Positions 39,174 through 47,847 of a DNA stretch of 47,847 nucleotides are shown one piece after another (positions within the stretch are counted from its first letter, which is position 1; the number at the start of each line of letters is the position of its first letter). The position numbers and the translations under genes were made by a program. Below the pieces are notes generated by a model, which had not been told where the DNA came from, did no database searches, and saw only the letters and a list, made by a program, of their open reading frames with translations. Source of the stretch: Bacteroidota bacterium (GTDB lineage Bacteria > Bacteroidota > Bacteroidia > Chitinophagales > Chitinophagaceae); contig SXWI01000039.1 of NCBI GenBank assembly GCA_005791465.1, forward strand, positions 1 to 47,847, given 5' to 3'.

Positions 39174-41192
39174 ATGCAAACTAGAAAACTAATACATTTC
39201 GTTTTTATCCTTCTTCTAATTAGCAGCCAATTACTTTTTTGCGCAACTGCCCAATTTTCTAGGCATATTGTTTGGTTGAAAAATAAAGGGAATAACAGTT
39301 TTACACTCAGCGACCCTTCGCCCTATCTTTCTGCAAGAGCCATTACAAGGAGAACACGATACGCAGTACAATTGGACAGCACAGACCTTCCAGTTTCGCC
39401 AACTTATGTGGCAGCCGTTCGTGCTATCCCCGGTGTCACCGTTTTGAATGTTTCAAAATGGCTCAATGCAATCAGTATCCAAACTACATCCTCAGCTGCA
39501 TTGGCCAGCATTCAAGCCTTACCGTATGTGCAACAAGTAGCTGGGCTGGCGGCACGACCCTCACCCTTGCAACCCGTTAGACCTGATAAATTTTCAAACC
39601 AATTGATTGTATCACCAATCACATCAACCCCATCATCTGAAAAAATTACTGGCGACTTTTATAATTACGGAACTAATGCTGGGCTAGAAATGAAATTACA
39701 TCGTGCTGAATTTCTGCATAATATTGGACTTCGAGGATCAGGGATGCAGGTTGCTGTACTCGATGGTGGATTTTTCAACTACAATACCCTTCCGGCATTT
39801 GACAGTGTAAACCGTAAAGGACAAATACTAAGTACTTGGGATTTTGTAACGGGGAATGCAACAGTTAGTGATGATCACCCTCATGGCATGCAGTGCCTTT
39901 CTACCATTGCTGCAAATATCCCAGGGCAATTTGTAGGAAAAGCTCCGCAAGCCTTCTTTCATTTATTCAGGACTGAGGATGTAAATAGCGAATACCCCAT
40001 TGAGGAATTCAATTGGGTTTGTGGTGCAGAAAGAGCAGATACCGAGGGAGCCGATCTTATTTCGTCCTCACTTGGTTATTACGATTTTGATAACCCGGTA
40101 TTCAACTACACGTATGCGCAAATGAATGGCAAAACAACCCTTGCTGTCAAGGGAGCTGATCTAGCTGCCAAAAAAGGGCTCTTGGTTTTTAACTCAGCTG
40201 GAAATGAAGGTGCTGCCTCCTGGCGATATATCATCACTCCTGCAGACGGAGATAGCGTAGTAGCAGTTGGTGCTGTGAACGCCGCTGGAGCCATAGCAGG
40301 ATTTTCTAGTTATGGTCCCTCCAGTGATGGACGTATAAAACCTGAATTAGCCTCTGTAGGTTGGCAAGCAGTAGTACAATCTACTTCCGGAACAATCGGA
40401 GTGGCCAATGGAACTTCGTTTTCTTGTCCCAATTTAGCTGGTCTAGCTACTTGTCTTTGGCAAGGATTTCCAGAATTCAACAATATAAAAATAGTGGATG
40501 CACTTAAACGTAGTGCCAACCGATATACCAATCCGAACGACAGAATTGGATATGGAATTCCAGATATGAAAAATGCTTTTGCTTACTTACTAGCTGAATA
40601 TGCCACGGTGTCTGCTACCATTTCCAATTGTAAGGTAGATTTATCATGGCGCACAAAAGATGTAGCAGGCATGCAATTTTGGATTGAGCGAAAACTGCCA
40701 TCCGAAAACACCTTTCAAAAAATAGGGCAACTCAATGCCACAAGTTTAAACGTACTGACAAATAAAAATTATACTTATCAGGATGAATTGAATGCTATTA
40801 ATCCCGGTACCATTCACTATCGGATTACACAGGTGATAGACACCCTAACTGCTACCCGTCAAATAGTTTATTTAGATAGCACCACGGTACTCTTGACCAG
40901 TCGATGTGCAACTACTGATGATATTGCCTCGCTACTTTGGATTTACCCCAACCCTTCGCCGGGGAATACAAAAGCGCAAATGGTTATTAATAGCGTGGAA
41001 GCTGCTTCGGATGTTAAACTCACCTTGCATGATAGAGGTGGGCGGCTGCTTGCAACACATTCCTTAAATAAACCGGCGGGAATTTATCGGGGTGAACTCC
41101 CGTTCATACCTACTTCATCGGGAGTCTATACAATTACACTTTGGATAGGCAACAACAAGAAAGAAAGTAAAGACTGGATTGTTGCTTATTAG
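39174..41192 (+). CDS. S8 family serine protease with C-terminal T9SS type A-like sorting domain
   Basis: VAVLDGGFFNYN (Asp), DDHPHGMQCLSTIA (His), NGTSFSCPNLAG (Ser); C-terminal WIYPNPSPGNTKAQMVI...[23 protein letters not shown]. Confidence 0.92.
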   Translation: MQTRKLIHFVFILLLISSQLLFCATAQFSRHIVWLKNKGNNSFTLSDPSPYLSARAITRRTRYAVQLDSTDLPVSPTYVAAVRAIPGVTVLNVSKWLNAISIQTTSSAALASIQALPYVQQVAGLAARPSPLQPVRPDKFSNQLIVSPITSTPSSEKITGDFYNYGTNAGLEMKLHRAEFLHNIGLRGSGMQVAVLDGGFFNYNTLPAFDSVNRKGQILSTWDFVTGNATVSDDHPHGMQCLSTIAANIPGQFVGKAPQAFFHLFRTEDVNSEYPIEEFNWVCGAERADTEGADLISSSLGYYDFDNPVFNYTYAQMNGKTTLAVKGADLAAKKGLLVFNSAGNEGAASWRYIITPADGDSVVAVGAVNAAGAIAGFSSYGPSSDGRIKPELASVGWQAVVQSTSGTIGVANGTSFSCPNLAGLATCLWQGFPEFNNIKIVDALKRSANRYTNPNDRIGYGIPDMKNAFAYLLAEYATVSATISNCKVDLSWRTKDVAGMQFWIERKLPSENTFQKIGQLNATSLNVLTNKNYTYQDELNAINPGTIHYRITQVIDTLTATRQIVYLDSTTVLLTSRCATTDDIASLLWIYPNPSPGNTKAQMVINSVEAASDVKLTLHDRGGRLLATHSLNKPAGIYRGELPFIPTSSGVYTITLWIGNNKKESKDWIVAY

Positions 41193-42352
41193 TTTTTTTG
41201 CAGCAAAGCCACGAAGAGAATATCCGCATGCTCAGCAATACCATTTAATAATGTGTATTTACAAAGTGAAAAATCATATTGCTGTTGGAGCCAATTAACT
41301 TGCTCCTCATTTTCACTGGCAAAAACCGAACAAGTACAATAAAGCAGATAACCTCCAGGCTTTACTGAAGCTGGTAATCGAGATAAAATAGAGCGTTGTC
41401 GGCTTGTGTATTCTATTAGTAATACTTCTGTTTGCTTTGTGATCTGCTCAGGTGTTCGCGCCCAAGTTCCACTACCGGTACAAGGGACATCTGCAATAAC
41501 CAAATCAAACTGTGTAGCAGTGTTGGGAAAATCTTGCTGCGTAAGATCAAGCACTAAAGATTGATAATTACTTATTCCTGCTTGTTTAAAGCGAACTTTT
41601 AGCTGCTGGAGGATTGAAGTTCGAATATCAGAAACCGTTAATTCGATTTTAGGATACTGATCAAGTAATAGCAAGGATTTTCCCCCACTGGCAGCACAAC
41701 AATCCCAAACAGACTTTATAGTTACTGGCAAGAGTGGCTGTATGAACTCTCCCACTCGTTGTGAGCTAAGATCTTGTACCACATAATCTAAGTTCAGGTC
41801 TAATAAATTTTCCAAACTAGTGGCAGCTGGTAATGCAATAGTCATTGGAGAAATCAACATATAGGGAATCGCAGCCTCTAGCAACTTATTCACAACTTTA
41901 TTTTGCTTACCTGGCCTTACCCGTATAAAAAAATCGGGCTGTACCAACAAGGATTCCGCCCATTCCTTTTGCTTTATTCCCATCGAAAAAGAAAACGGAA
42001 AGGGAAATACAGCGGACCCATCAAAACCTGGACAAACCAGCGCAACACGCTGATCAAAAGTACTAGCACCTTGCGCAGCCCATGCGGGTCGAACTGCTTT
42101 AACAAGGGGATCCGTTTCCCCCTGGATTAAATAAACAGCAGTCAGCAAACGCTCTTCAATCGTTAATGTAGCACAGGCAAATCCAATACGAAAAAATGAA
42201 TAACAATAATGACGAATCAACTTTCGATCCGTAGATCCCACTTTTTTATCGAGTGCAATCTGTTTTTTGTAATAAATCGAAAAGGGCTCATTCCCATCAT
42301 ATTGCTCCAGGAGGGAAACAGCCCTTTTCAAATATGCATGATAACGACTCAA
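41189..42352 (-). CDS. RsmB/NOP-family class I SAM-dependent RNA (cytosine-5) methyltransferase
   Basis: [60 protein letters not shown]. Confidence 0.92.
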   Translation of the reverse strand: MSRYHAYLKRAVSLLEQYDGNEPFSIYYKKQIALDKKVGSTDRKLIRHYCYSFFRIGFACATLTIEERLLTAVYLIQGETDPLVKAVRPAWAAQGASTFDQRVALVCPGFDGSAVFPFPFSFSMGIKQKEWAESLLVQPDFFIRVRPGKQNKVVNKLLEAAIPYMLISPMTIALPAATSLENLLDLNLDYVVQDLSSQRVGEFIQPLLPVTIKSVWDCCAASGGKSLLLLDQYPKIELTVSDIRTSILQQLKVRFKQAGISNYQSLVLDLTQQDFPNTATQFDLVIADVPCTGSGTWARTPEQITKQTEVLLIEYTSRQRSILSRLPASVKPGGYLLYCTCSVFASENEEQVNWLQQQYDFSLCKYTLLNGIAEHADILFVALLQKN

Positions 42353-43584
42353 ATCTCTAATAGTGTTTTGACCGGATCTTTGCCGATCAACAATTGAGCA
42401 GGATTCTCAAGCAATTCCTTGACGCGTACCAAAAATCCAACAGATTCTCTCCCATCAATAATTCGGTGATCATAGCTGAGCGCTAGATACATCATAGAAC
42501 GGACAACCACTTGGCCCTTTTCTACCATGGGCCTTTCTTGAATTTTATGCATCCCCAAAATTGCGCTCTGTGGAGCGTTGATAATGGGTGTGCTCATGAG
42601 AGAGCCAAAGACACCCCCATTAGTAATCGTGAAAGTTCCACCCGTTAATTCCTCTGCAGTCAATTTACTGTCTCTTGCTTTTACCGCTAACTCCGCCACC
42701 TTTTTTTCAACATCTGCCATGCTCATACTCTCCACATTTCGCATCACAGGTACTGTGAGTCCACGGGGCGTACTTACTGCAATACTTATATCAGCATAAT
42801 CATGATAGAGGATAGTATCGCCATCAATCGATGCATTTACAGAGGGCCATTCACGTAAGGCCACCGAGCATGCTTTTGCAAAGAAGCTCATGAAGCCAAG
42901 TCCTACACCATGCACTTCTTTGAACTTGTCTTTATAGGAGGCTCTGATGGCAAGGATAGCGCTCATATCTACTTCGTTAAAAGTAGTTAGCATTGCAGTC
43001 CCATTTTTTGCTTCTACCAATCGCTTCGCGATTGTTTTACGCAGATTGCTCATTTTCTCTTTACGTTGCTCACGAGCAGACAAAACCTGATTTTCAAATG
43101 GAATTCGACCAGGCTGTTCTAAAGCCTTGAGCACATCTTCCTTCACAATCTTACCCTGTGGACCCGTCGCTTTTACCTGAGATAGGTCAACTTTCTTTTC
43201 AGCCAACAAGGCCGAAGCAAGTGGGGTTGCTTTTACTTCAGCAGGAGCAGGCTTTGGAGCATCGGGTTTTTGCGCTGGCGCAGTAGTTTGAACAGTGGCA
43301 ACCGCAGGAGGTTTAGGAGCCGTGATTTCAACTTTTGCCGGCGATGCTTTTGCCGTATCATCAATGGTAGCAAGCAGCTCTCCTATTTTTAATTGATCTC
43401 CTTCAGTCGCGACAGTTGTCAGTACACCAGCCTTCTCTGCATTCACTTCAAAAGTCGCTTTTTCACTTTCAAGCTCTGCAATCACTTCGTCTCGTTCTAC
43501 ATAGTCCCCTGTTTTTTTATTCCAGCGAAGTAATTGAACTTCTGAAATGGACTCTCCAACGGTGGGTACTTTAATCTCTATCAT
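42349..43584 (-). CDS. sucB: 2-oxoglutarate dehydrogenase E2 (dihydrolipoyl succinyltransferase)
   Basis: Lipoyl domain [20 protein letters not shown]3-binding domain, catalytic [20 protein letters not shown]. Confidence 0.96.
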   Translation of the reverse strand: MIEIKVPTVGESISEVQLLRWNKKTGDYVERDEVIAELESEKATFEVNAEKAGVLTTVATEGDQLKIGELLATIDDTAKASPAKVEITAPKPPAVATVQTTAPAQKPDAPKPAPAEVKATPLASALLAEKKVDLSQVKATGPQGKIVKEDVLKALEQPGRIPFENQVLSAREQRKEKMSNLRKTIAKRLVEAKNGTAMLTTFNEVDMSAILAIRASYKDKFKEVHGVGLGFMSFFAKACSVALREWPSVNASIDGDTILYHDYADISIAVSTPRGLTVPVMRNVESMSMADVEKKVAELAVKARDSKLTAEELTGGTFTITNGGVFGSLMSTPIINAPQSAILGMHKIQERPMVEKGQVVVRSMMYLALSYDHRIIDGRESVGFLVRVKELLENPAQLLIGKDPVKTLLEI

Positions 43585-43598
43585 AGAAGGTTACTTAA

Positions 43599-46349
43599 TT
43601 AGACAGTAAATGCAGTTTCCAATAGTTCTGCTTGCTCTTTAATATGAATTTTGTTGTAGCCAGTTGCAGTTGAAGCGGAGGGTTGTCTGCTAATTACCCC
43701 AAAGTTTACACCGCGCCATTGCATTTTCAAATAAGACGCAGCTCCCATGTTTTGAGGTTCTTCCTGAACCCAGAACCAAGTAGCACCAGCGTATCGTTGC
43801 TGAAGAGCTTCAAGTTGATTCATAGGAAGTGGATACAACTGCTCTAATCGAACAATAGCAATATCTTTTCTTCCTTCCTTTTCTCGCTTCTCAATCAACT
43901 CAAAATAAATTTTTCCAGCACAAAGCAATACCTTTTTGATTTGAGCAGGTTGCGCCGCTTCATCATCGATCACTTCCTGAAACTTACCAGTGGTAAAACT
44001 TTGCAGCGCAGAATAAGAACCGGGATGACGAAGATTCGCTTTGGGAGAAAAGTTGATTAGCGGCTTTCTAAAAGGCCAGGTCAACTGCCGACGTAATAAA
44101 TGGAATAGATTAGCAGCAGTAGTGACATTGGTAATAATAATATTCATTTCAGCAGCCAACTGTAAAAAACGTTCCAAACGAGCGCTGCTGTGCTCAGGAC
44201 CCTGTCCTTCATACCCATGTGGTAATAACAACGTAACCCCGTTCATCCGGTTCCACTTTTGTTCACCCGCTGCTATAAATTGGTCGATGAGTGTTTGCGC
44301 TCCATTGGCAAAATCCCCAAACTGCGCCTCCCAAACTACCAAGGCCTGAGGATTGGCTAACGCGTAACCATACTCAAAGCCAAGTACACCATATTCGCTC
44401 AATAGTGAATTGTAGATGCGAAACTTGCCAGTAGCGCCTGGGATAGCCGACAAGCGACTATAGGGCTTATCATTGCTTTCATCACGTAATACTGCGTGTC
44501 GATGTGAAAAAGTTCCTCGGCGAACATCCTGTCCGCTCAACCGAACATCCTTACCCTCACGAAGTAAACTTGCATAGGCCAATAACTCCGCGGTAGCCCA
44601 GTCAATTTTTGACTCCTGCTCTAAAAGTTTTGTTTTTTCCTGCAAAATTTTTTCAACTTTTCTCAATGGCTTAAAATCGGAAGGCCAGCTGAGCAAAGCC
44701 GCGAGCATTTCTTTTATTGCTGGGATAGGTACTGCCGTATCAGGTGAACTTAAAAAGTCTGCAGGAGTAGCTCTTCTTAACTTCTTCCACTCTAACTCAG
44801 GTGGCTGATATTGATAAGGAAGGGGATTTTGTTTTACCTCATCTAGTCTTTCTTGCAAATCCTGCCAGAATTTTTTTTCCATCTCTCGAGCCAAGGACTG
44901 CAACTCAGTATCCCCTTGTTGCAAAAGTTTATTGATATATATCTCGCGAGGGTTTGCATGTTTCTCAATCAACTGATATAGATGAGGCTGGGTGAATTTA
45001 GGATCATCGCCCTCGTTATGCCCATGTCTGCGATAGCAAACCATATCGATAAATACATCCTGGTGAAACTGCTGACGATACGCTGTTGCCAGCTCCACAC
45101 AACGAACCACTGCTTCTGGATCGTCTCCATTCACATGAAATACCGGCGACTGGATAGCCGCTGCCAGGGAAGTACAATAATCAGAACTACGCGCATCTTC
45201 AAAATCCGTGGTAAACCCAATTTGATTATTGATGATAAAATGCAAGGTTCCACCCGTATGATAACCTTCAAGATTACTCATTTGTAATACTTCATAGACA
45301 ATACCTTGCCCCGCCACAGAAGCATCTCCATGAATAAGTATCGGAAGAATTTGATTAAAATTTGATGTATGCATCACATCAGCCTTTCCTCGTGAAAACC
45401 CAAGGACCACTGGGTTAACAGCTTCCAGGTGAGAAGGATTAGGCATCAACTTTAAACTAATATTTTTATCCTGTGTTGTTTTCACTTCACTGCCATAGCC
45501 CATGTGATATTTTACATCACCACTCCCCATGGTTTGATCAACCTTTGCAGTTCCTTCGAATTCACTGAAAATATATTCATAGGTTTTCCCCATGATATTG
45601 GCAAGCACATTTAGTCTGCCTCGATGCGCCATACCAATTACAACCTCCTTTACATCATGCGAAGCTGCTGTGTTAATGATTGCGTCCAACGCTGCAATAG
45701 TAGTTTCTCCACCTTCCAGTGAAAATCGTTTTTGCCCCACATACTTGGTGTGTAAGAAACGCTCAAACATCACACCTTGGTTGAGCTTTTCCAAAACTCT
45801 GCGCTTCTGCTCCAATGGTAAAGGCTGATAAAGTCGATTCTCGATAGCTTCTGTAATCCAATCTGTTTTTACAGGATCGCTAATGTATTTATATTCTACA
45901 CCAACATTGGATGCATAACAGGCATTCAACTTTTCAAGAATAATACGTAGCGTAGCATTGCTTAAACCAACCAACTGCCCTACTTGAAAAGTCCGATCCA
46001 TATCTTGCTCAGTCAATTCAAAATCCGCAAGACGTATATGCGCACCTCGATCCTTACGCGTACGAATTGGATTAGTCGTTGCAATCAGATGACCTTTGTT
46101 TCTGTAACCCAGGATTAGTCGATAAACTTTGAGCTCAGCCTGCCAATCAGATGAAACGCTCTCGCCTTTCATCTCAGTGCTGATAGATGAAGCGCCCACA
46201 GAAAGTTTCCCTGCATTTACTGCAAAATCAAAACCTTCAAAGAATTTTCTTAAGTCTGGATCTACAGATTGTGGATCCTTTACAAATTCCTGATACAGGC
46301 TCTCCATGTAAGCAGGATGCGATTGGGTTACGTAGGAAAAATCCTTCAT
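43599..46349 (-). CDS. sucA: 2-oxoglutarate dehydrogenase E1
   Basis: RFLHTKYVGQKRFSLEGGETTIAALD, GMAHRGRLNVLANIMGK, HGDASVAGQGIVYEVLQMS, LLLPHGYEGQGPEHSSARLERFLQL. Start placed at MKDFSYV. Confidence 0.97.
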   Translation of the reverse strand: MKDFSYVTQSHPAYMESLYQEFVKDPQSVDPDLRKFFEGFDFAVNAGKLSVGASSISTEMKGESVSSDWQAELKVYRLILGYRNKGHLIATTNPIRTRKDRGAHIRLADFELTEQDMDRTFQVGQLVGLSNATLRIILEKLNACYASNVGVEYKYISDPVKTDWITEAIENRLYQPLPLEQKRRVLEKLNQGVMFERFLHTKYVGQKRFSLEGGETTIAALDAIINTAASHDVKEVVIGMAHRGRLNVLANIMGKTYEYIFSEFEGTAKVDQTMGSGDVKYHMGYGSEVKTTQDKNISLKLMPNPSHLEAVNPVVLGFSRGKADVMHTSNFNQILPILIHGDASVAGQGIVYEVLQMSNLEGYHTGGTLHFIINNQIGFTTDFEDARSSDYCTSLAAAIQSPVFHVNGDDPEAVVRCVELATAYRQQFHQDVFIDMVCYRRHGHNEGDDPKFTQPHLYQLIEKHANPREIYINKLLQQGDTELQSLAREMEKKFWQDLQERLDEVKQNPLPYQYQPPELEWKKLRRATPADFLSSPDTAVPIPAIKEMLAALLSWPSDFKPLRKVEKILQEKTKLLEQESKIDWATAELLAYASLLREGKDVRLSGQDVRRGTFSHRHAVLRDESNDKPYSRLSAIPGATGKFRIYNSLLSEYGVLGFEYGYALANPQALVVWEAQFGDFANGAQTLIDQFIAAGEQKWNRMNGVTLLLPHGYEGQGPEHSSARLERFLQLAAEMNIIITNVTTAANLFHLLRRQLTWPFRKPLINFSPKANLRHPGSYSALQSFTTGKFQEVIDDEAAQPAQIKKVLLCAGKIYFELIEKREKEGRKDIAIVRLEQLYPLPMNQLEALQQRYAGATWFWVQEEPQNMGAASYLKMQWRGVNFGVISRQPSASTATGYNKIHIKEQAELLETAFTV

Positions 46350-46455
46350 GAATGTCAAGGTGTTAGATATCCCCGGTTTGGGACACAAATATCGTTCAAA
46401 AAACATGAATTGGGAAGCCCTCTAAAGGATTAGTGTACAGAGAGATGGGATAAAT

Positions 46456-46486
46456 TTGGTCAAAAAGGAGCTATTCCTTATCTTTG
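46456..46486 (+). promoter_or_regulatory. candidate rpsT promoter, TTG-N20-TATCTTTG
   Basis: ttg 46456-46458, tatctttg 46479-46486. Confidence 0.65.
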
Positions 46487-46507
46487 CCCCCCTTAAAACA
46501 AAGCTAG

Positions 46508-46759
46508 ATGGCTAATCATAGTGCTACCAAAAAAGACGCTCGCCAAGCAGCCAAGCGTCGCGAACGTAACAAATATTACGGAAAAACTACCCGTAATGCT
46601 ATCCGCGACCTCAAAGCGGCTGGAACCAGTGAAATGAAGGAGCAACTTCCTTCTGTAGCTGCCATGATCGACAAATTAGCCAAGCGTGGAATTATCCACA
46701 AGAACAAGGCTGCTAACTTAAAGAGCAAATTGGCTAAAAAAGTGAACGCTGCTAAGTAA
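46508..46759 (+). CDS. rpsT: 30S ribosomal protein S20
   Basis: MANHSATKKDARQAAKRRERNKYYGKTTRNAIRDLK...IDKLAKRGIIHKNKAANLKSKLAKKV. Confidence 0.97.
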   Translation: MANHSATKKDARQAAKRRERNKYYGKTTRNAIRDLKAAGTSEMKEQLPSVAAMIDKLAKRGIIHKNKAANLKSKLAKKVNAAK

Positions 46760-46782
46760 TAACTGAAAGAATATTTTTGAAA

Positions 46783-46807
46783 AGGCACCTAATCAGGTGC
46801 CTTTTTT
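46783..46807 (+). terminator. intrinsic terminator after rpsT
   Basis: AGGCACCT aatc AGGTGCCTTTTTT. Confidence 0.85.
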
Positions 46808-46837
46808 ATTTACCTTATTTTTATAAAAACGCACCCT

Positions 46838-47847
46838 ATGCGCAAACTTCTTACTGTGGCAATTAGTTTACTTCTTGGACTAGTTGCTGGTAATGCACAG
46901 ACACCACTGTTGACTTATTTTGAAAAAACACAAGGAAAAGAATCTCCCACCTATGAGGAGATAATTGCCTGGTGGAAAAAAGCAGATCAATCATCCCCCC
47001 TATTGACTCTTCAAACAAAAGGGCCCACCGATGCGGGCTTTCCGCTTCATTTGGCACTCTTAAGTAACAAGGGATTCACCTCTATCTACTCCGCAAAAAA
47101 TGCGGGCGCCACAATTATACTTGTCAATAACGGAATACACCCCGGAGAACCAGATGGAATTGATGCAAGTATGTTACTCGCTAAAAAAGTAATTGAAAAA
47201 AAATTGTTGCTACCTCAGCATATAGTACTAGCCATTATTCCAGTATACAATATTGGAGGTTGCCTGAATAGAAGCACCAATTTTAGAGTAGATCAGGATG
47301 GACCAGTTGCATTTGGTTCCAGAGGCAATTCACAATACCTCGATTTGAACAGAGATTTTATCAAGTGCGATTCCAAAGAAGCGTTATCATTCAGTGCTAT
47401 TTATCAGGAATGCGATCCAGACGTTTTCATTGATAACCACGTAAGCAACGGAGCCGACTATCAACATGTAATGACCTTACTCACCAGCCAACCCAGTAAA
47501 CTGGGGGGCGTGATGGAACAATTTCTACGATCACAATTTGAACCCGCTTTATATACAGGGATGAAAGAAAAAGGATTTGATATGGTTCCTTACGTGAATG
47601 CGTATGGAGATAAACCTGAAAATGGATGGAGCACTTATTGGGATAGCCCCCGTTATACCAGCGGATACGCTACTCTATGGCACAGTTTTGCATTTGTACC
47701 TGAAACGCATATGCTCAAGCCCTATGACCAGCGAGTAATGGCCACCCTTGCATTAATGGAAACCTTCGTTGCATTCACTGGAAAAAACGCAAAAGAAATC
47801 CAGGATTTGCGCAAAAAGACCAAACAGGCCATGGCCTCGGCCGATCG
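46838..47847 (+). CDS. M14 family metallopeptidase, truncated by the window edge
   Basis: Manual translation from ATG 46838: MRKLLTVAISLLLGLVAGNAQ (signal), VNNGIHPGEPDGIDASM (zinc site), YLDLNRDFIK, FIDNHVSNGADYQHV. Missing from the ORF track because it is open at the edge. Confidence 0.9.
   Translation, partial: MRKLLTVAISLLLGLVAGNAQTPLLTYFEKTQGKESPTYEEIIAWWKKADQSSPLLTLQTKGPTDAGFPLHLALLSNKGFTSIYSAKNAGATIILVNNGIHPGEPDGIDASMLLAKKVIEKKLLLPQHIVLAIIPVYNIGGCLNRSTNFRVDQDGPVAFGSRGNSQYLDLNRDFIKCDSKEALSFSAIYQECDPDVFIDNHVSNGADYQHVMTLLTSQPSKLGGVMEQFLRSQFEPALYTGMKEKGFDMVPYVNAYGDKPENGWSTYWDSPRYTSGYATLWHSFAFVPETHMLKPYDQRVMATLALMETFVAFTGKNAKEIQDLRKKTKQAMASAD

Noticed and set aside
1-47847. CRISPR array, transposase or prophage
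   Set aside because: No regularly spaced repeats, no DDE/serine transposase motifs and no phage structural genes seen on either strand.

Overview
This is a Bacteroidota chromosomal segment, most likely Chitinophagaceae-like (inferred from gene order and promoter style, not from a database search). The left part is the conserved translation/transcription block on the minus strand: tRNA-Thr(TGT), tRNA-Tyr, tRNA-Gly, a tRNA-Thr-like gene with a GTT anticodon, tuf, tRNA-Trp, secE, nusG, rplK, rplA, rplJ, rplL and a 5' portion of rpoB. A plus-strand helix-hairpin-helix gene sits between rplL and rpoB. Next come hpf/raiA, xerC-like, rpsU, hscA-like, a very large C25 (PorU2-like) peptidase, tyrS, tRNA-Gln, a nucleotide-sugar cluster (rfbD, rfbC, UDP-sugar dehydrogenase, DegT aminotransferase), waaA, tdk, ccmB/C/D, a Glu dehydrogenase, two subtilases, AMP nucleosidase, queA, aspartate kinase, an Ldh-family oxidoreductase, ssb, two M14 peptidases, mnmA, an rRNA methyltransferase, sucB/sucA and rpsT. 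Most of it is ordinary housekeeping DNA, and I found no CRISPR array, transposase, prophage or obvious new multi-gene system. The observations most worth checking are: (1) a tRNA with a Thr-type body and discriminator but a GTT (Asn) anticodon in the tuf-proximal tRNA-Thr slot; (2) a 74-bp perfect direct repeat that includes the last 16 nt of tRNA-Gln plus its terminator and flanks a 96-bp hairpin-rich segment, like an att-site scar; (3) a perfect extended Shine-Dalgarno upstream of rpsU in a genome whose other starts lack one; (4) paired TTGGCCAAAAT repeats around the rpoB promoter; (5) a shared 24-nt promoter-like block upstream of the tRNA-tuf cluster and rpsU; (6) a structured leader upstream of queA.
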